Source of the DNA: Sphingomonas palmae
GTDB taxonomy: Bacteria > Pseudomonadota > Alphaproteobacteria > Sphingomonadales > Sphingomonadaceae
Length of the DNA: 64,000 nucleotides
Assembly: GCF_900109565.1 (NCBI RefSeq)
Contig: NZ_FNZZ01000001.1
Coordinates: forward strand, 124,001-188,000
Direction of reading: 5' to 3'
Positions within the stretch are counted from its first letter, which is position 1. Every line of letters starts with the position of its first letter. The notes below the pieces were generated by a model. The model was given only the letters and a program-made list of their open reading frames with translations. It was not told the DNA's origin and ran no database searches. Positions 47,866 to 56,976 of the stretch are shown here, in pieces. Both the position numbers and the translations under genes were made by a program.

Positions 47866-48312
47866 TCAGGCGTCCTCGACCTGGTCGAGATAGGCGCCGT
47901 ATCCTTCCGACTCCATCTGCTCCTTGGGCACGAAGCGCAGCGCGGCCGAGTTGATGCAGTAACGCAGGCCACCCCGGTCGCGCGGGCCATCATCGAACAC
48001 GTGACCCAGATGGCTGTCACCACCAGCCGAGCGTACCTCGGTGCGCACCATGCCGTGCGTGCGGTCGGACAGTTCGTTGACGCGCGCGGGCTCGATCGGC
48101 TTGGTGAAGCTCGGCCAGCCGCAATGCGACTCGTACTTGTCGGCCGATGCGAACAGCGGCTCGCCCGAAACGATGTCGACGTAGATACCCGGCTTCTTGT
48201 TGTACAGATATTCGCCCGTGCCCGGCCGCTCAGTGCCGCTCTGCTGCGTCACGTAGAACTGCTCGGGGGTCAGCCGCGCGATGGCGTCATCGGTCTTGGT
48301 ATATTCGGTCAT
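47866..48312 (-). CDS. msrB: Peptide-methionine (R)-S-oxide reductase, zinc-free type
   Basis: MsrB repairs methionine-R-sulfoxide in proteins. The 148-residue protein has [17 protein letters not shown] and the catalytic C119 in [10 protein letters not shown]. The four zinc cysteines of the common form are replaced (D46 and S49 in VDIVSG; S95 and G98 in VRSAGGDS), so this is the zinc-free class; C64 in HCGWPSF could resolve the sulfenic acid. A strong AAGGAG site precedes the ATG. Confidence 0.95.
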   Translation of the reverse strand: MTEYTKTDDAIARLTPEQFYVTQQSGTERPGTGEYLYNKKPGIYVDIVSGEPLFASADKYESHCGWPSFTKPIEPARVNELSDRTHGMVRTEVRSAGGDSHLGHVFDDGPRDRGGLRYCINSAALRFVPKEQMESEGYGAYLDQVEDA

Positions 48313-48348
48313 GATCGCTCCTTGTGACCTCTCGTGCCGACAACGTGT

Positions 48349-48864
48349 TCACGCGCGAAGCGTGCCCGCAACCTGTCGCCGCACCAGCTCGCTCGTCACG
48401 CCGAACACCAGGTGCGACGCGTAGGAATAGAGGTTGGTCGATAGATCGGTATGCCACGGCGCGGTGCCAAGCCCCACGGCCGGCACTGCCGCTTCATCGA
48501 GCAGCGTCGCGGTCGCGACGCCGAAGCCGGCGCCTTGGCCCGCGGTCAACGACGGGCGAAACTCGGCGGCGATCCCGTAGATCGCACCGAGACCGACACC
48601 GAGCGCGTAGTGGATCGACTGTCCGGCGAGCGGCTTTGTCGCCCGCGGAAGCTCGTCCCCGATGAGCGACTTTGCCACCGCATCGGCAGCCTTCTCGGTC
48701 GCGGGTTCGGACGCGTCGTCATCATCGTCGGAGGCGCTGAGCGCGGACACGGCAGCCTGAAACCTGTCCATAGCGAACGAAGCGACCGCCCCCGCAACGC
48801 AGCCGGCGACTGCGCCGCGTATCACCTTAATCTTGGTGCTCTCACCGCGCTCGTCTGTCCGCAT
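48349..48864 (-). CDS. DUF1440 (YagU-like) membrane protein
   Basis: The 171-residue protein has several hydrophobic helices: IRGAVAGCVAGAVASFAMDR, then SIHYALGVGLGAIYGI, and HLVFGVTSELV. The first helix with an F-A-M-D-R motif resembles the DUF1440/YagU family, a group of inner-membrane proteins linked to acid resistance in E. coli; the link here is inferred. An acidic stretch (SASDDDDDASE) follows the first helix. msrB lies 36 bases downstream on the same strand. Confidence 0.75.
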   Translation of the reverse strand: MRTDERGESTKIKVIRGAVAGCVAGAVASFAMDRFQAAVSALSASDDDDDASEPATEKAADAVAKSLIGDELPRATKPLAGQSIHYALGVGLGAIYGIAAEFRPSLTAGQGAGFGVATATLLDEAAVPAVGLGTAPWHTDLSTNLYSYASHLVFGVTSELVRRQVAGTLRA

Positions 48865-48920
48865 CGTTTTGCCTAACCTATGTTGAGCAAGAACAACGGA
48901 TGGGCGCGTGTGCGGTTGCG

Positions 48921-50054
48921 CTATACGACCGGCGTGGCGACGCGTCGCAGCAGATTGGCGTAGATGCGGGACAGCGTATGAAGGTCCTCGACGGCGACCG
49001 CCTCGTCGCGCTGGTGCATCGTCGCGTTGAGCAACCCGAACTCGACCACGGGACACAGCGCGCGAAGAAAGCGCGCGTCCGAGGTCCCGCCCGTCGTCGA
49101 CAGGTCGGGGGTCAGCCCCGTCTCCTCCAGGATTGCGGCCGACAGCATCGCGGAGAGCGCGCCCGGCTCGGTCAGGAACGCCTCGCCCGACACGCGCGCG
49201 GTTACCTTCGCCTCCGGCGCATGGCGGTGAATTATCGCGCTGAGCCGATCAGCCAGGTCGGTGCCGCGATGCAGGTCGTTGAAGCGGATGCTGATCCGTG
49301 CCTTGGCCGCTGCGGGGATCACGTTGGTTGCCGGATTGCCGACAGTAAGGTCGGTCACCTCCAAATTCGAAGGCTGGAACCAGGCATCGCCCTGGTCAAG
49401 CACGAGCGCGTCGAGTTCGGCCAGCGCGGCGATCAGCTTCGGGATCGGATTGTCGGCGAGATGGGGATAGGCGACGTGGCCCTGCCGGCCGGGCACTTCG
49501 ATCCAGATGTTGACCGAGCCGCGTCGGCCGATCTTGATCGTGTCGCCCAGCTGCCTGGCCGAGGTGGGTTCGCCGACGACGCACAGGTCGGGCGCGACCC
49601 CGCGCGCGCGCATCCGCTCGATCAGCGCCACGGTCCCGTAGGTCGCGGGACCTTCCTCGTCGCCGGTAATAATGAGCGAGACTTGCCCCTTGTGCGGCTG
49701 CGACGCCAGCGCAGCGACGAAGGCCGCGATCGCCCCCTTCATGTCGACCGCGCCGCGCCCGTACAGCAACCCATCGCGCTGCTCGCTCTCGAAGGCGGGG
49801 CTGGTCCAGCCGTCACCCGCCGGGACCACGTCGACGTGACCGGCGAAGGCGAGGTGCGGCGCGCCCGATCCACGCGTTGCAAGCAGGTTCTCGACTGGTC
49901 CATCGGGTGCCTCACCGACGACGAAGCGATCGATTGCGAACCCAAGCGGCAGCAGCGCCGCCTCCAGCGCATCGAACACCGCCCCACGCGCGGGCGTCAC
50001 GCTTTCCGCGTCGAGCAGCAAGCGGGTGAGTGCGACGACGTCGGTCTGGCTCAC
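48921..50054 (-). CDS. dapE: Succinyl-diaminopimelate desuccinylase
   Basis: DapE removes succinate from N-succinyl-L,L-diaminopimelate, a late step in lysine and cell-wall precursor synthesis. The 377-residue M20-family protein has the metal ligands in FAGHVDVVPAGDG, GRGAVDMKGA and TGDEEGPA, and C-terminal LNATMHQRDE. GTG 50054 overlaps the stop of the glutathione-transferase gene (GTGA). The first gene of this pathway, dapA, is at the left edge. Confidence 0.96.
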   Translation of the reverse strand: MSQTDVVALTRLLLDAESVTPARGAVFDALEAALLPLGFAIDRFVVGEAPDGPVENLLATRGSGAPHLAFAGHVDVVPAGDGWTSPAFESEQRDGLLYGRGAVDMKGAIAAFVAALASQPHKGQVSLIITGDEEGPATYGTVALIERMRARGVAPDLCVVGEPTSARQLGDTIKIGRRGSVNIWIEVPGRQGHVAYPHLADNPIPKLIAALAELDALVLDQGDAWFQPSNLEVTDLTVGNPATNVIPAAAKARISIRFNDLHRGTDLADRLSAIIHRHAPEAKVTARVSGEAFLTEPGALSAMLSAAILEETGLTPDLSTTGGTSDARFLRALCPVVEFGLLNATMHQRDEAVAVEDLHTLSRIYANLLRRVATPVV

Positions 50055-50713
50055 GCGGCGGGCTGCTCGAACTGTTCGAGCACCCAGTCCTCGGCCTGCG
50101 CGCCGGCGATCCAGTCCTGCATGAACGGATGCGACAAGACGGCCGAGATATAAGCCGCTGCGAACCGCGGCGCAGGCAGCGAGTAGGTGACGATCCGCGT
50201 GCATACGGGCGCGAACATGATGTCAGCGGCGCCGAACTCGCCGAACAGGAAGTCGCCGCCGCTACCGAAGCGCGCGCGCGCCTGTGCCCACATTTCCATG
50301 ATCCGCGACAGATCCGCGATCACGTCATCGTCGGGCCGCTTCGACGGGAAGATCTGGCGAATGTTCATGCTGTGCTTGCGGCGCAGCGCCGCGAAGCTGG
50401 AGTGCATCTCCGCCGCCATCGACCGCGCCATCGCGCGCGCGGCCTCATCCTCGGGCCAGAATCGCGCGCGCCCGACCTTGTCGGAAAGATACTCGACGAT
50501 GGCGAGGCTGTCCCAAACGACCGCATCGCCGTCCCACAGGATCGGCACCTTGCCCGACGATGGTGCGAATTCGTCACCCTCGCGCCGCTTGTCCCATTCC
50601 TCGTCGTAGAGTGGAACCACGACTTCCTCGAATGGCAGCCCCGATTGCTTGCACGCGAGCCAACCGCGCAGCGACCACGACGAATAGGCTTTGTTGCCGA
50701 TGATGAGCTTCAT
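50051..50713 (-). CDS. Glutathione S-transferase family protein
   Basis: The 220-residue protein has the thioredoxin-like N-terminal domain with the likely catalytic serine/tyrosine region AYSSWSLRGW and the glutathione-binding motif SGKVPILWDGDAVVWDSLAI, and an all-helical C-terminal domain. Substrate specificity is unknown. It is coupled to dapE by a four-base overlap and follows yihA by 58 bases in the yidC run. Confidence 0.92.
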   Translation of the reverse strand: MKLIIGNKAYSSWSLRGWLACKQSGLPFEEVVVPLYDEEWDKRREGDEFAPSSGKVPILWDGDAVVWDSLAIVEYLSDKVGRARFWPEDEAARAMARSMAAEMHSSFAALRRKHSMNIRQIFPSKRPDDDVIADLSRIMEMWAQARARFGSGGDFLFGEFGAADIMFAPVCTRIVTYSLPAPRFAAAYISAVLSHPFMQDWIAGAQAEDWVLEQFEQPAA

Positions 50714-50771
50714 GGGCGAACGCGTTACGGGCGGGGGCAGGGAACGACAAGCACCCGCTTGCGCCGCTGCG

Positions 50772-51440
50772 TCAGCTGTTGACCGCCTCCAGCACCGCGG
50801 CGCGCAGCTCGGCGATACCGAGGCCACCCTCGCTCGACGTCTGGATGATGTCGGGGTGCGCCGCGGCATGCTTGCGCGCCTCCGCCGCCGTTGCCGAGGT
50901 CACATCGGCGAGGTCGGTGGCCTTGACCTTGTCGGCCTTGGTCAGGACGAGGCGGTAGCTGACCGCGGCACGGTCGAGCATTTCAAGGATTTCGCGGTCG
51001 ACGTCCTTGATGCCGTGGCGGCTGTCGATCAGCACCAGCGCGCGCTTCAACGCCTGCCGTCCGCGCAGGAAGTCGTTGACTAGGAAGCGCCACTTCTTGA
51101 CCATGTCCTTCGGCGCCTTGGCGAAGCCGTAGCCGGGCATATCGACCAGCCGGAAGCGCAGGGGCTCTCCGACATCAAAGAAGTTCAACTCCTGCGTCCG
51201 CCCCGGCGTCACCGAGGTGCGCGCGAGCGACTTGCGACCCGTCAGCGCGTTCAGCAGCGACGACTTGCCGACGTTCGATCGTCCCGCGAACGCAACCTCA
51301 GGCACCACCGGATCGGGCAGGAAGCTGAGCGCTGGAGCCGATTTCAGGAACTCGACCCGGCCGGCGAACAACTTGCGCGCCGCCTCGATCTGCTCCTCGT
51401 CGAACGCATCGCCCCCGATCTTCGAGGGATCGTCACTCAC
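50772..51440 (-). CDS. yihA: Ribosome biogenesis GTP-binding protein YihA/EngB
   Basis: This GTPase helps assemble the large ribosomal subunit. The 222-residue protein has the G1 motif GRSNVGKSSL, TSVTPGRTQ (G2), VDMPGYGFA (G3) and LTKADK (G4). The GTG start overlaps the yidC stop by four bases, so it is probably translated with yidC. Confidence 0.96.
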   Translation of the reverse strand: MSDDPSKIGGDAFDEEQIEAARKLFAGRVEFLKSAPALSFLPDPVVPEVAFAGRSNVGKSSLLNALTGRKSLARTSVTPGRTQELNFFDVGEPLRFRLVDMPGYGFAKAPKDMVKKWRFLVNDFLRGRQALKRALVLIDSRHGIKDVDREILEMLDRAAVSYRLVLTKADKVKATDLADVTSATAAEARKHAAAHPDIIQTSSEGGLGIAELRAAVLEAVNS

Positions 51441-53140
51441 TTCGCGGCCGCCTGCTTGAGCTGCGGATGGCGGCTGTAGAGCCACTTCTGCTGCATGATC
51501 GATATGCAGTTGGTCGTGATCCAGTAGACCTGCAAGCCTACCGCGAACGGCGCCATCACGAACATCAGCACCCACGGCATGATCGCGAACACCTGCTTCT
51601 GCGCGTCGTCCATCGGTGCCGGGTTGAGGCGGAACTGGAAGAACATGGAGATGCCGAGCAGGATCGGTACCACGCCGATCGCGATGACGTGCGGGGGCGT
51701 GAACGCCAGCAGCCCGAACAGATTGACCGGCGTCAGCGGATCGGGCGCGGACAGATCCTTGATCCACAGCACGAACCCCTGGTGACGCATTTCGATCGTC
51801 AGCAGCAGCACCTTGTACAGCGCGTAGAAGATCGGGATCTGGATCAGCGTCGGCAGGCAGCCGGCCAGTGGGTTGACCCCTTCCGACTTGTACAGCGCCA
51901 TGATCTCCTGCTGCTGGCGCTGCTTGTCGTCCTTGTAGCGCTCCTGGATCGCCTTCATCTTCGGCTGAATCGCGCGGGTCGCCGCCATGCTCTTGAACTG
52001 CTTCTGCGCGATCGGGAAGACGAGCAGGCGGATCGTCAGCGTCAGAAGGATGATGGCGAGGCCGAAGTTGCCGACCAGGTGGAACAGGAAGTCGAGGTAG
52101 TAGAAGATCGGCTTCTCGACGATGCGGAACCAGCCCCAGTCGAGCGCATAGTCGAGCTTCGTCGCGGTGCCGTTGTCGGTGTACTGGTCGAGCAGCTTGA
52201 CCTCCTTCGCGCCGGCGAAGAAGCGGGTGGTCTGGCTGGTCTGCTGCCCGGGTTGGAGCAGTTGCGCCGCGCCGGTGAAGTCACCCTGATAGGTCTTGTT
52301 CGCCCCAGCGCGGAACTGCCCGTCGAAGCTGCGCGCCTGATCGGGGATCAGCGCTGTCAGCCAGTATTTGTCGGTGAAGCCGAGCCAGCCGCCCTTCGAG
52401 TCGAAGCGCTGCGGACCTTCGTCGACGTCCTTGAAGTTGGGGCCATAGTGCGCGGCATTGTCGTACACCGCCATCGGACCGGTGTGGATCGTCCAGCTGT
52501 CCGGGTCCTTCGACACGCCGGCGCGGTTGACCAGCGCGTAGCTCGCCACCGGCACTGCAGTCTGCCCGGCGTTGGCGACGGTCTGACGGATGGTGAACAG
52601 GTAGTCGTTGTCGATCGACAGATCGATGCGGAAGCGCTGGCCGCTCGCGTTCGTCGCGGTCAGCGTCACGGGACGGCCGGGCGAGAGAACGTTCGACGAC
52701 GCGGTCCATACCGCGTCGGGCGCCGGCGGCTTCAACCCGCCGTCGCGCCAGCCGAACTGCGCGAAATAGGCCTCGGGCGCGCCTGCGGGCGACAGCAGGC
52801 GGATCGGCGCCGAATTCTTGGCAACCGTTTCCTTGTAGTCGGTCAGCACCAGATCATCGATCCGCGCGCCGCGCAGGTTGATCGAGCCCTGCAGCCGCGG
52901 CGTCTGGATGCGCACGCGCGGGCTCTCGGCCAGCACGGCGCGGCGATCGCGCATCGCGGCGGGCGAGTCGGCGGTCGGGTCGGCACCGGGTTGCGGCAGC
53001 GGCTTCGACTTGCCGTCGACGATCTTGGTGACGGGCGGGTTGGCAGTCGGGAAGAACCGGCTCTGCGCCAGCGGCCAGCCGAACAGGATCAGCGCCGCGA
53101 TCACCGCGAACACGATGAAGTTCTTGTTGTCGTTGTTCAC
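51437..53140 (-). CDS. yidC: Membrane protein insertase YidC
   Basis: YidC inserts and folds inner-membrane proteins. The 567-residue protein has an N-terminal helix (FIVFAVIAALILFGWPLA), a large periplasmic domain (about residues 60-340), and the conserved C-terminal five-helix core with KMKAIQERYKDDKQRQQQEI and PLAGCLPTLIQIPIFYALYK. GTG 53140 (MNNDNKNF) matches family starts; the TTG 12 bases upstream would add MGRQ. It is downstream of yidD. Confidence 0.97.
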   Translation of the reverse strand: MNNDNKNFIVFAVIAALILFGWPLAQSRFFPTANPPVTKIVDGKSKPLPQPGADPTADSPAAMRDRRAVLAESPRVRIQTPRLQGSINLRGARIDDLVLTDYKETVAKNSAPIRLLSPAGAPEAYFAQFGWRDGGLKPPAPDAVWTASSNVLSPGRPVTLTATNASGQRFRIDLSIDNDYLFTIRQTVANAGQTAVPVASYALVNRAGVSKDPDSWTIHTGPMAVYDNAAHYGPNFKDVDEGPQRFDSKGGWLGFTDKYWLTALIPDQARSFDGQFRAGANKTYQGDFTGAAQLLQPGQQTSQTTRFFAGAKEVKLLDQYTDNGTATKLDYALDWGWFRIVEKPIFYYLDFLFHLVGNFGLAIILLTLTIRLLVFPIAQKQFKSMAATRAIQPKMKAIQERYKDDKQRQQQEIMALYKSEGVNPLAGCLPTLIQIPIFYALYKVLLLTIEMRHQGFVLWIKDLSAPDPLTPVNLFGLLAFTPPHVIAIGVVPILLGISMFFQFRLNPAPMDDAQKQVFAIMPWVLMFVMAPFAVGLQVYWITTNCISIMQQKWLYSRHPQLKQAAAK

Positions 53141-53159
53141 CTGGCGCCCCAACTCGTCT

Positions 53160-53372
53160 TCACGGAACCGGATCGGGTCCGTGTCCGCCCCAAGGATGGC
53201 ATCGTCCGATCCGCTTGATCGACAGCCATCCGCCCTTTACCGCCCCATAGCGGCGCAGCGCCTCTATTGCATAGGCCGAACACGACGGCTGATACCGGCA
53301 CGTCGGCGGCAAGACCACGCTCGGTCCCAATTGCCACGCGCGCGCGATCAGGATCAGCACGCGCGCAATCAT
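53160..53372 (-). CDS. yidD: Membrane protein insertion efficiency factor YidD
   Basis: YidD is a small helper of YidC. The 70-residue protein has the typical [17 protein letters not shown] and [14 protein letters not shown] segments and a hydrophobic start ([16 protein letters not shown]). It overlaps rnpA by four bases and is 19 bases upstream of yidC. Confidence 0.96.
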   Translation of the reverse strand: MIARVLILIARAWQLGPSVVLPPTCRYQPSCSAYAIEALRRYGAVKGGWLSIKRIGRCHPWGGHGPDPVP

Positions 53373-53728
53373 TTCCGCTTGCGCGGCCGCGGGCGAGTGT
53401 CGCCCTCCGGCGCCTTCGCCGCGCGCTCCAGTGCACGGACCAGATCGTGCCTGAGCGCGGCATAGTCGCGCACCAGCGCGTCGTCGCGACCGATCAGCAC
53501 GTGGTCGGCGCCGGCGCGCCCGGCCTCGGGCAGCACGTCGCGGGCAAGCGCGCGGAACCGCCGCTTGATCCGGTTGCGGACCACCGCATTGCCGACCTTC
53601 TTGGTCACGGTTATGCCGATCCGCATCGCCGGATCACCGTCGCGGCGATCCTTTACCAACAAAACGAAGCCGGGCGTCGGAGCCCGACGCCCGGCGTTCG
53701 CGGCCAGATACTCCGGCCGCTTCGTCAT
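53369..53728 (-). CDS. rnpA: Ribonuclease P protein component
   Basis: RnpA binds the RNA of RNase P, which matures tRNA 5' ends. The 119-residue protein has [20 protein letters not shown] and the RNR motif [15 protein letters not shown], with a basic C-terminal tail. ATG 53728 is chosen; a GTG further upstream is possible. rpmH is 35 bases upstream on the same strand, the order found in nearly all bacteria. Confidence 0.95.
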   Translation of the reverse strand: MTKRPEYLAANAGRRAPTPGFVLLVKDRRDGDPAMRIGITVTKKVGNAVVRNRIKRRFRALARDVLPEAGRAGADHVLIGRDDALVRDYAALRHDLVRALERAAKAPEGDTRPRPRKRK

Positions 53729-53763
53729 GCGCCCCGGCGTCACGCGCGGGGTGCTTCTATCGC

Positions 53764-53898
53764 TTACGCCGACAGCTTCTTGCGGCCGCGCGCGCGACGC
53801 GCCCGGATCACCGCACGGCCACCGACCGTCGCCATCCGCGCGCGGAAGCCGTGACGGCGTGCACGCACCAGGTTGCTCGGCTGAAAGGTCCGCTTCAT
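53764..53898 (-). CDS. rpmH: 50S ribosomal protein L34
   Basis: The 44-residue basic protein begins [20 protein letters not shown] and ends GRKKLSA, as in L34. It is the first gene of the rpmH-rnpA-yidD-yidC run and is divergent from comM. The 159 bases before comM should hold both promoters; none is assigned. Confidence 0.97.
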   Translation of the reverse strand: MKRTFQPSNLVRARRHGFRARMATVGGRAVIRARRARGRKKLSA

Positions 53899-54057
53899 CG
53901 TTCATGTCCCGAATACAAATATCAAGGGGCCACCACACGGGCAGCCCCAACGCTGCGCCGCTTACGGAAGGCTGCCGGCGAAGTCAACGTTACGGTAAGT
54001 CTTGTCGGCTTCGCACCGCCTGCAACCGCGCTATGACGGCGCCCAGGGGGCAGGCAC

Positions 54058-55566
54058 ATGGTCGCGATCGTATCCACCGTGGCGTATCTGGGGCTGGAGG
54101 CGCGCGCGGTCGAGGTGCAGGTGCAGTTGATCGCCGGACTCCCTGCGTTCAATCTCGTCGGACTCGCCGACAAGGCGGTGGGGGAAAGCCGCGAGCGCGT
54201 GCGCGGTGCGATCGCCAGCATGGGACTGGCGCTGCCGCCGAAGCGGATCGCGGTCAATCTGTCGCCCGCCGATCTGCCCAAGGAAGGCTCGCACTTCGAT
54301 CTGCCGATCGCGCTCGGGTTGCTCGCCGCGATGGGGGTGGTCGATGCGGAGGCGCTGGCCGATTACGTCATCGTCGGTGAGCTTGGCCTCGATGGTCGCC
54401 TGGCCCCGTCACCCGGCGTCCTGCTCGCCGCGATCCACGCGGCCGAGATCGGCAGAGGCCTGATCTGCCCCGCCGCGCAAGGGCCAGAGGCGGCGTGGAG
54501 CGCCGGGGTGGAGGTGGTTGCCGCGCCCGACCTGCTCGGCCTGCTCAACCATCTGAAAGGCGAACAGCTGCTCTCCAGCCCGCGACCCGGCGAGGTGATT
54601 GACGCGCGGACCGGCCCCGACCTGCGGCAGGTGAAGGGGCAGGAAACCGCCAAGCGCGCGCTGGAGATCGCCGCGGCGGGCGCACACAATCTGCTGATGG
54701 TCGGACCGCCGGGTGCGGGCAAGTCGCTGATGGCCGCCTGCCTGCCCGGCATCCTGCCGCCGCTCGACGCGGCTGAGGCGCTGGAGGTCAGCATGGTGCA
54801 GTCGGTCGCGGGCACGCTGACGGGCGGCCAGCTCACCCGCGTGCGCCCGTTCCGCCAACCGCATCACTCCGCCTCGATGGCGGCGCTGACCGGCGGAGGC
54901 CTGCGCGTCAAGCCTGGCGAGGTCAGCCTCGCGCACATGGGCGTCCTGTTCCTCGACGAGCTGCCCGAGTTTCAGCGCGCGGTGCTCGACTCGCTGCGGC
55001 AACCGCTGGAGACCGGCACCGTCAGCGTCGCGCGCGCCAACGCGCATGTCACCTATCCGGCGCGCGTGCAGCTGATCGCGGCGATGAACCCGTGCCGTTG
55101 CGGGCATCTGGGCGACGCGAGCCTCGCCTGCGCGCGCGCACCGAAATGCGCGGCGGATTACCAGGCCAAGGTGTCCGGCCCGCTGCTCGACCGCATCGAC
55201 CTGCACGTCGAGGTTCAGGCGGTCAGCGCTGCCGACCTGTCGCTCCCGCCACCACGCGAGGGCTCCGCAGAGATCGCCGCGCGCGTGGCGACCGCACGAG
55301 AGATCCAGCTCAGCCGACTGGCGGGAACCGGAACGCGCACCAACGCCGAGCTCGACGGTGACGCGCTCGATCGCTTCGCAACGCCCGATGAAGCCGGTCG
55401 CCAGCTGCTCGCGCAGGCATCGGCGCAGCTACGGCTCAGCGCGCGCAGCTACACGCGAGTCCTTCGCGTCGCGCGCACGATCGCCGACCTAGCCGGTGCG
55501 GAAACGATCGGCCGCATCCACGTCGCCGAGGCGCTAAGCTACCGCCGCCAGCCGCCCCGCAATTAG
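54058..55566 (+). CDS. YifB/ComM family Mg-chelatase-like AAA ATPase
   Basis: The 502-residue protein has the ComM-type N-terminal domain (GLPAFNLVGLADKAVGESRE, NLSPADLPKEGSHFDLP), an AAA+ domain with Walker A in GPPGAGKSLMAA and Walker B VLFLDELPEF, and a C-terminal Mg-chelatase-like part (RCGHLGDASLAC). In Haemophilus ComM helps DNA recombination during natural transformation. The role in this organism is inferred. AGGGGG precedes the ATG. Confidence 0.94.
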   Translation: MVAIVSTVAYLGLEARAVEVQVQLIAGLPAFNLVGLADKAVGESRERVRGAIASMGLALPPKRIAVNLSPADLPKEGSHFDLPIALGLLAAMGVVDAEALADYVIVGELGLDGRLAPSPGVLLAAIHAAEIGRGLICPAAQGPEAAWSAGVEVVAAPDLLGLLNHLKGEQLLSSPRPGEVIDARTGPDLRQVKGQETAKRALEIAAAGAHNLLMVGPPGAGKSLMAACLPGILPPLDAAEALEVSMVQSVAGTLTGGQLTRVRPFRQPHHSASMAALTGGGLRVKPGEVSLAHMGVLFLDELPEFQRAVLDSLRQPLETGTVSVARANAHVTYPARVQLIAAMNPCRCGHLGDASLACARAPKCAADYQAKVSGPLLDRIDLHVEVQAVSAADLSLPPPREGSAEIAARVATAREIQLSRLAGTGTRTNAELDGDALDRFATPDEAGRQLLAQASAQLRLSARSYTRVLRVARTIADLAGAETIGRIHVAEALSYRRQPPRN

Positions 55567-55587
55567 ATGTCGGGCAATTAGATGTCG
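55560..55587. repeat. Two 13-base direct repeats at the ends of convergent genes
   Basis: CAATTAGATGTCG occurs at 55560-55572 and again at 55575-55587, with two bases between. The first copy contains the stop of the comM-like gene (TAG), and the second gives the stop of the symporter gene on the other strand (TAA). It looks like a recent short duplication. Confidence 0.8.
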
Positions 55588-56900
55588 CGAAACGAGGTGA
55601 CCGGATCGGCCGGACCGTGCCCACTCGGCGCGCGCGGCGCCTCGATTGCGACTGGCTCGGGCGGGTCGAAGCCGCCCTCCCATTTCGCGACCACCGCGCT
55701 CGCCACCGCATTGCCGATGACGTTGGTGGCGGTACGCCCCATGTCGAGGAAGTGGTCGACCGCGAGGATCAGCAGCAGACCCGCCTCGGGAATGTCGAAC
55801 ATCGGCATGGTTGCGGCGATCACCACCAGACTGGCGCGCGGCACGCCCGCGATCCCCTTGCTGGTCACCATCAGGACGAGCAGCATCGTGATCTGCTGCC
55901 CGATCGACAGGTCGATCCCGTACGCCTGCGCGACGAACAGCGACGCGAACCCCATGTAGATCATCGACCCGTCGAGGTTGAACGAGTAACCGAGCGGCAG
56001 CACGAAACTGGCGATGCGCGGCGGTACGCCGAAGCGATCGAGCGCCTCCAGCATCCGCGGATAGGCCGCCTCCGACGACGCGGTCGAGAAGGCGACCAGC
56101 AGCGGCTCGCGCACGTGCCGGATCAGGTCGAAAATGCGCCGCCCGATAAAGAGCGTGCCGACACCGAGCAGCACCGCCCAAAGCGTCAGCAGCGTCAGGT
56201 AGAAGCTGCCCATAAAATAGGCGAGCTGCCCGATGACAGACGGACCACGCTCGGTCAGCGTGCCCGCCACCGCCGCGAAGACCGCGATCGGTGCCAGCCG
56301 CATGACGTAATCGGTCACCTGCAGCATGACGTGGACCAGCGCGTCGATGCCGCGCACCAGCGGCGCGGCCTTCTCGCCGACAGCGGTGATGCCGACGCCG
56401 ACGAACACCGACATCACGACGATCTGCAGGATCTCGTTCTTCGCCATCGCGTCGACCATCGAGGCGGGGACGATGTGGGTGATGAAGTCCTTGAGGTTGA
56501 ACCCGGCCGTCTCGACCCCCGACGCGGCGGTCGCAGCGGGCAGCGTCAGGTTGATGTTCACGCCGGGCTGGAACAGGTTGACGAGGATCAGCCCGAGCCC
56601 GAGCGAGACGAGGCTCGCGCAGATGAACCAGCCGAGCGCGCGCCCACCGATCCGGCCCAGCGCCTTGGTATCGCCCATCTGCGCGATTCCCGACACCAAG
56701 GTCGCGAAGACGAGCGGGGCGATGATCATCTTGATCAGCCGCAGGAACAGCGAGGTCAGGATCGAGAAATAGCCCGCGAGCTCGGTCAGCCGCGCCGCCG
56801 ATGTCGGGGTGCCATCGTCCAGCCAGGTGTTCAGCCCCAGCCCGACGATCAGCCCCGCGACCAGCCCAATCATGATGTACAAGGTCAGCCGCTTGGCCAA
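55578..56900 (-). CDS. Dicarboxylate/amino acid:cation symporter
   Basis: The 440-residue DAACS (GltP/DctA) family transporter has about eight hydrophobic helices plus two re-entrant loops, and family marks such as FLRLIKMIIAPLVFATLVSG, STASSEAAYPRMLEALDRFG, FVLPLGYSFNLDGSMIYMGF and IVVIAATMPMF. Substrate may be C4-dicarboxylates or glutamate. TTG 56900 follows GGGAG by seven bases, which supports this rare start. Confidence 0.93.
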   Translation of the reverse strand: MAKRLTLYIMIGLVAGLIVGLGLNTWLDDGTPTSAARLTELAGYFSILTSLFLRLIKMIIAPLVFATLVSGIAQMGDTKALGRIGGRALGWFICASLVSLGLGLILVNLFQPGVNINLTLPAATAASGVETAGFNLKDFITHIVPASMVDAMAKNEILQIVVMSVFVGVGITAVGEKAAPLVRGIDALVHVMLQVTDYVMRLAPIAVFAAVAGTLTERGPSVIGQLAYFMGSFYLTLLTLWAVLLGVGTLFIGRRIFDLIRHVREPLLVAFSTASSEAAYPRMLEALDRFGVPPRIASFVLPLGYSFNLDGSMIYMGFASLFVAQAYGIDLSIGQQITMLLVLMVTSKGIAGVPRASLVVIAATMPMFDIPEAGLLLILAVDHFLDMGRTATNVIGNAVASAVVAKWEGGFDPPEPVAIEAPRAPSGHGPADPVTSFRDI

Positions 56901-56976
56901 ATCATTGCTCCCGCACGTGCGTGAAAAGGGAAGGGGATTGCGGCGCTTGCGTCAAGCACCCTATCGTTCGCCGCCT

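Noticed and set aside
51467-53218. A 583-residue open frame antisense to yidC
   Set aside because: A typical GC-rich shadow; yidC with its conserved core lies on the other strand.
53961-53987. A sigma70-like promoter for rpmH with TTGACT as the -35 element
   Set aside because: The -10 position (cgtaag on the minus strand) is a poor match, so it is not listed as a feature.
55617-56924. A 435-residue open frame antisense to the symporter gene
   Set aside because: Low-complexity Arg, Asp, Gln and His content and no motif, unlike the transporter on the other strand.
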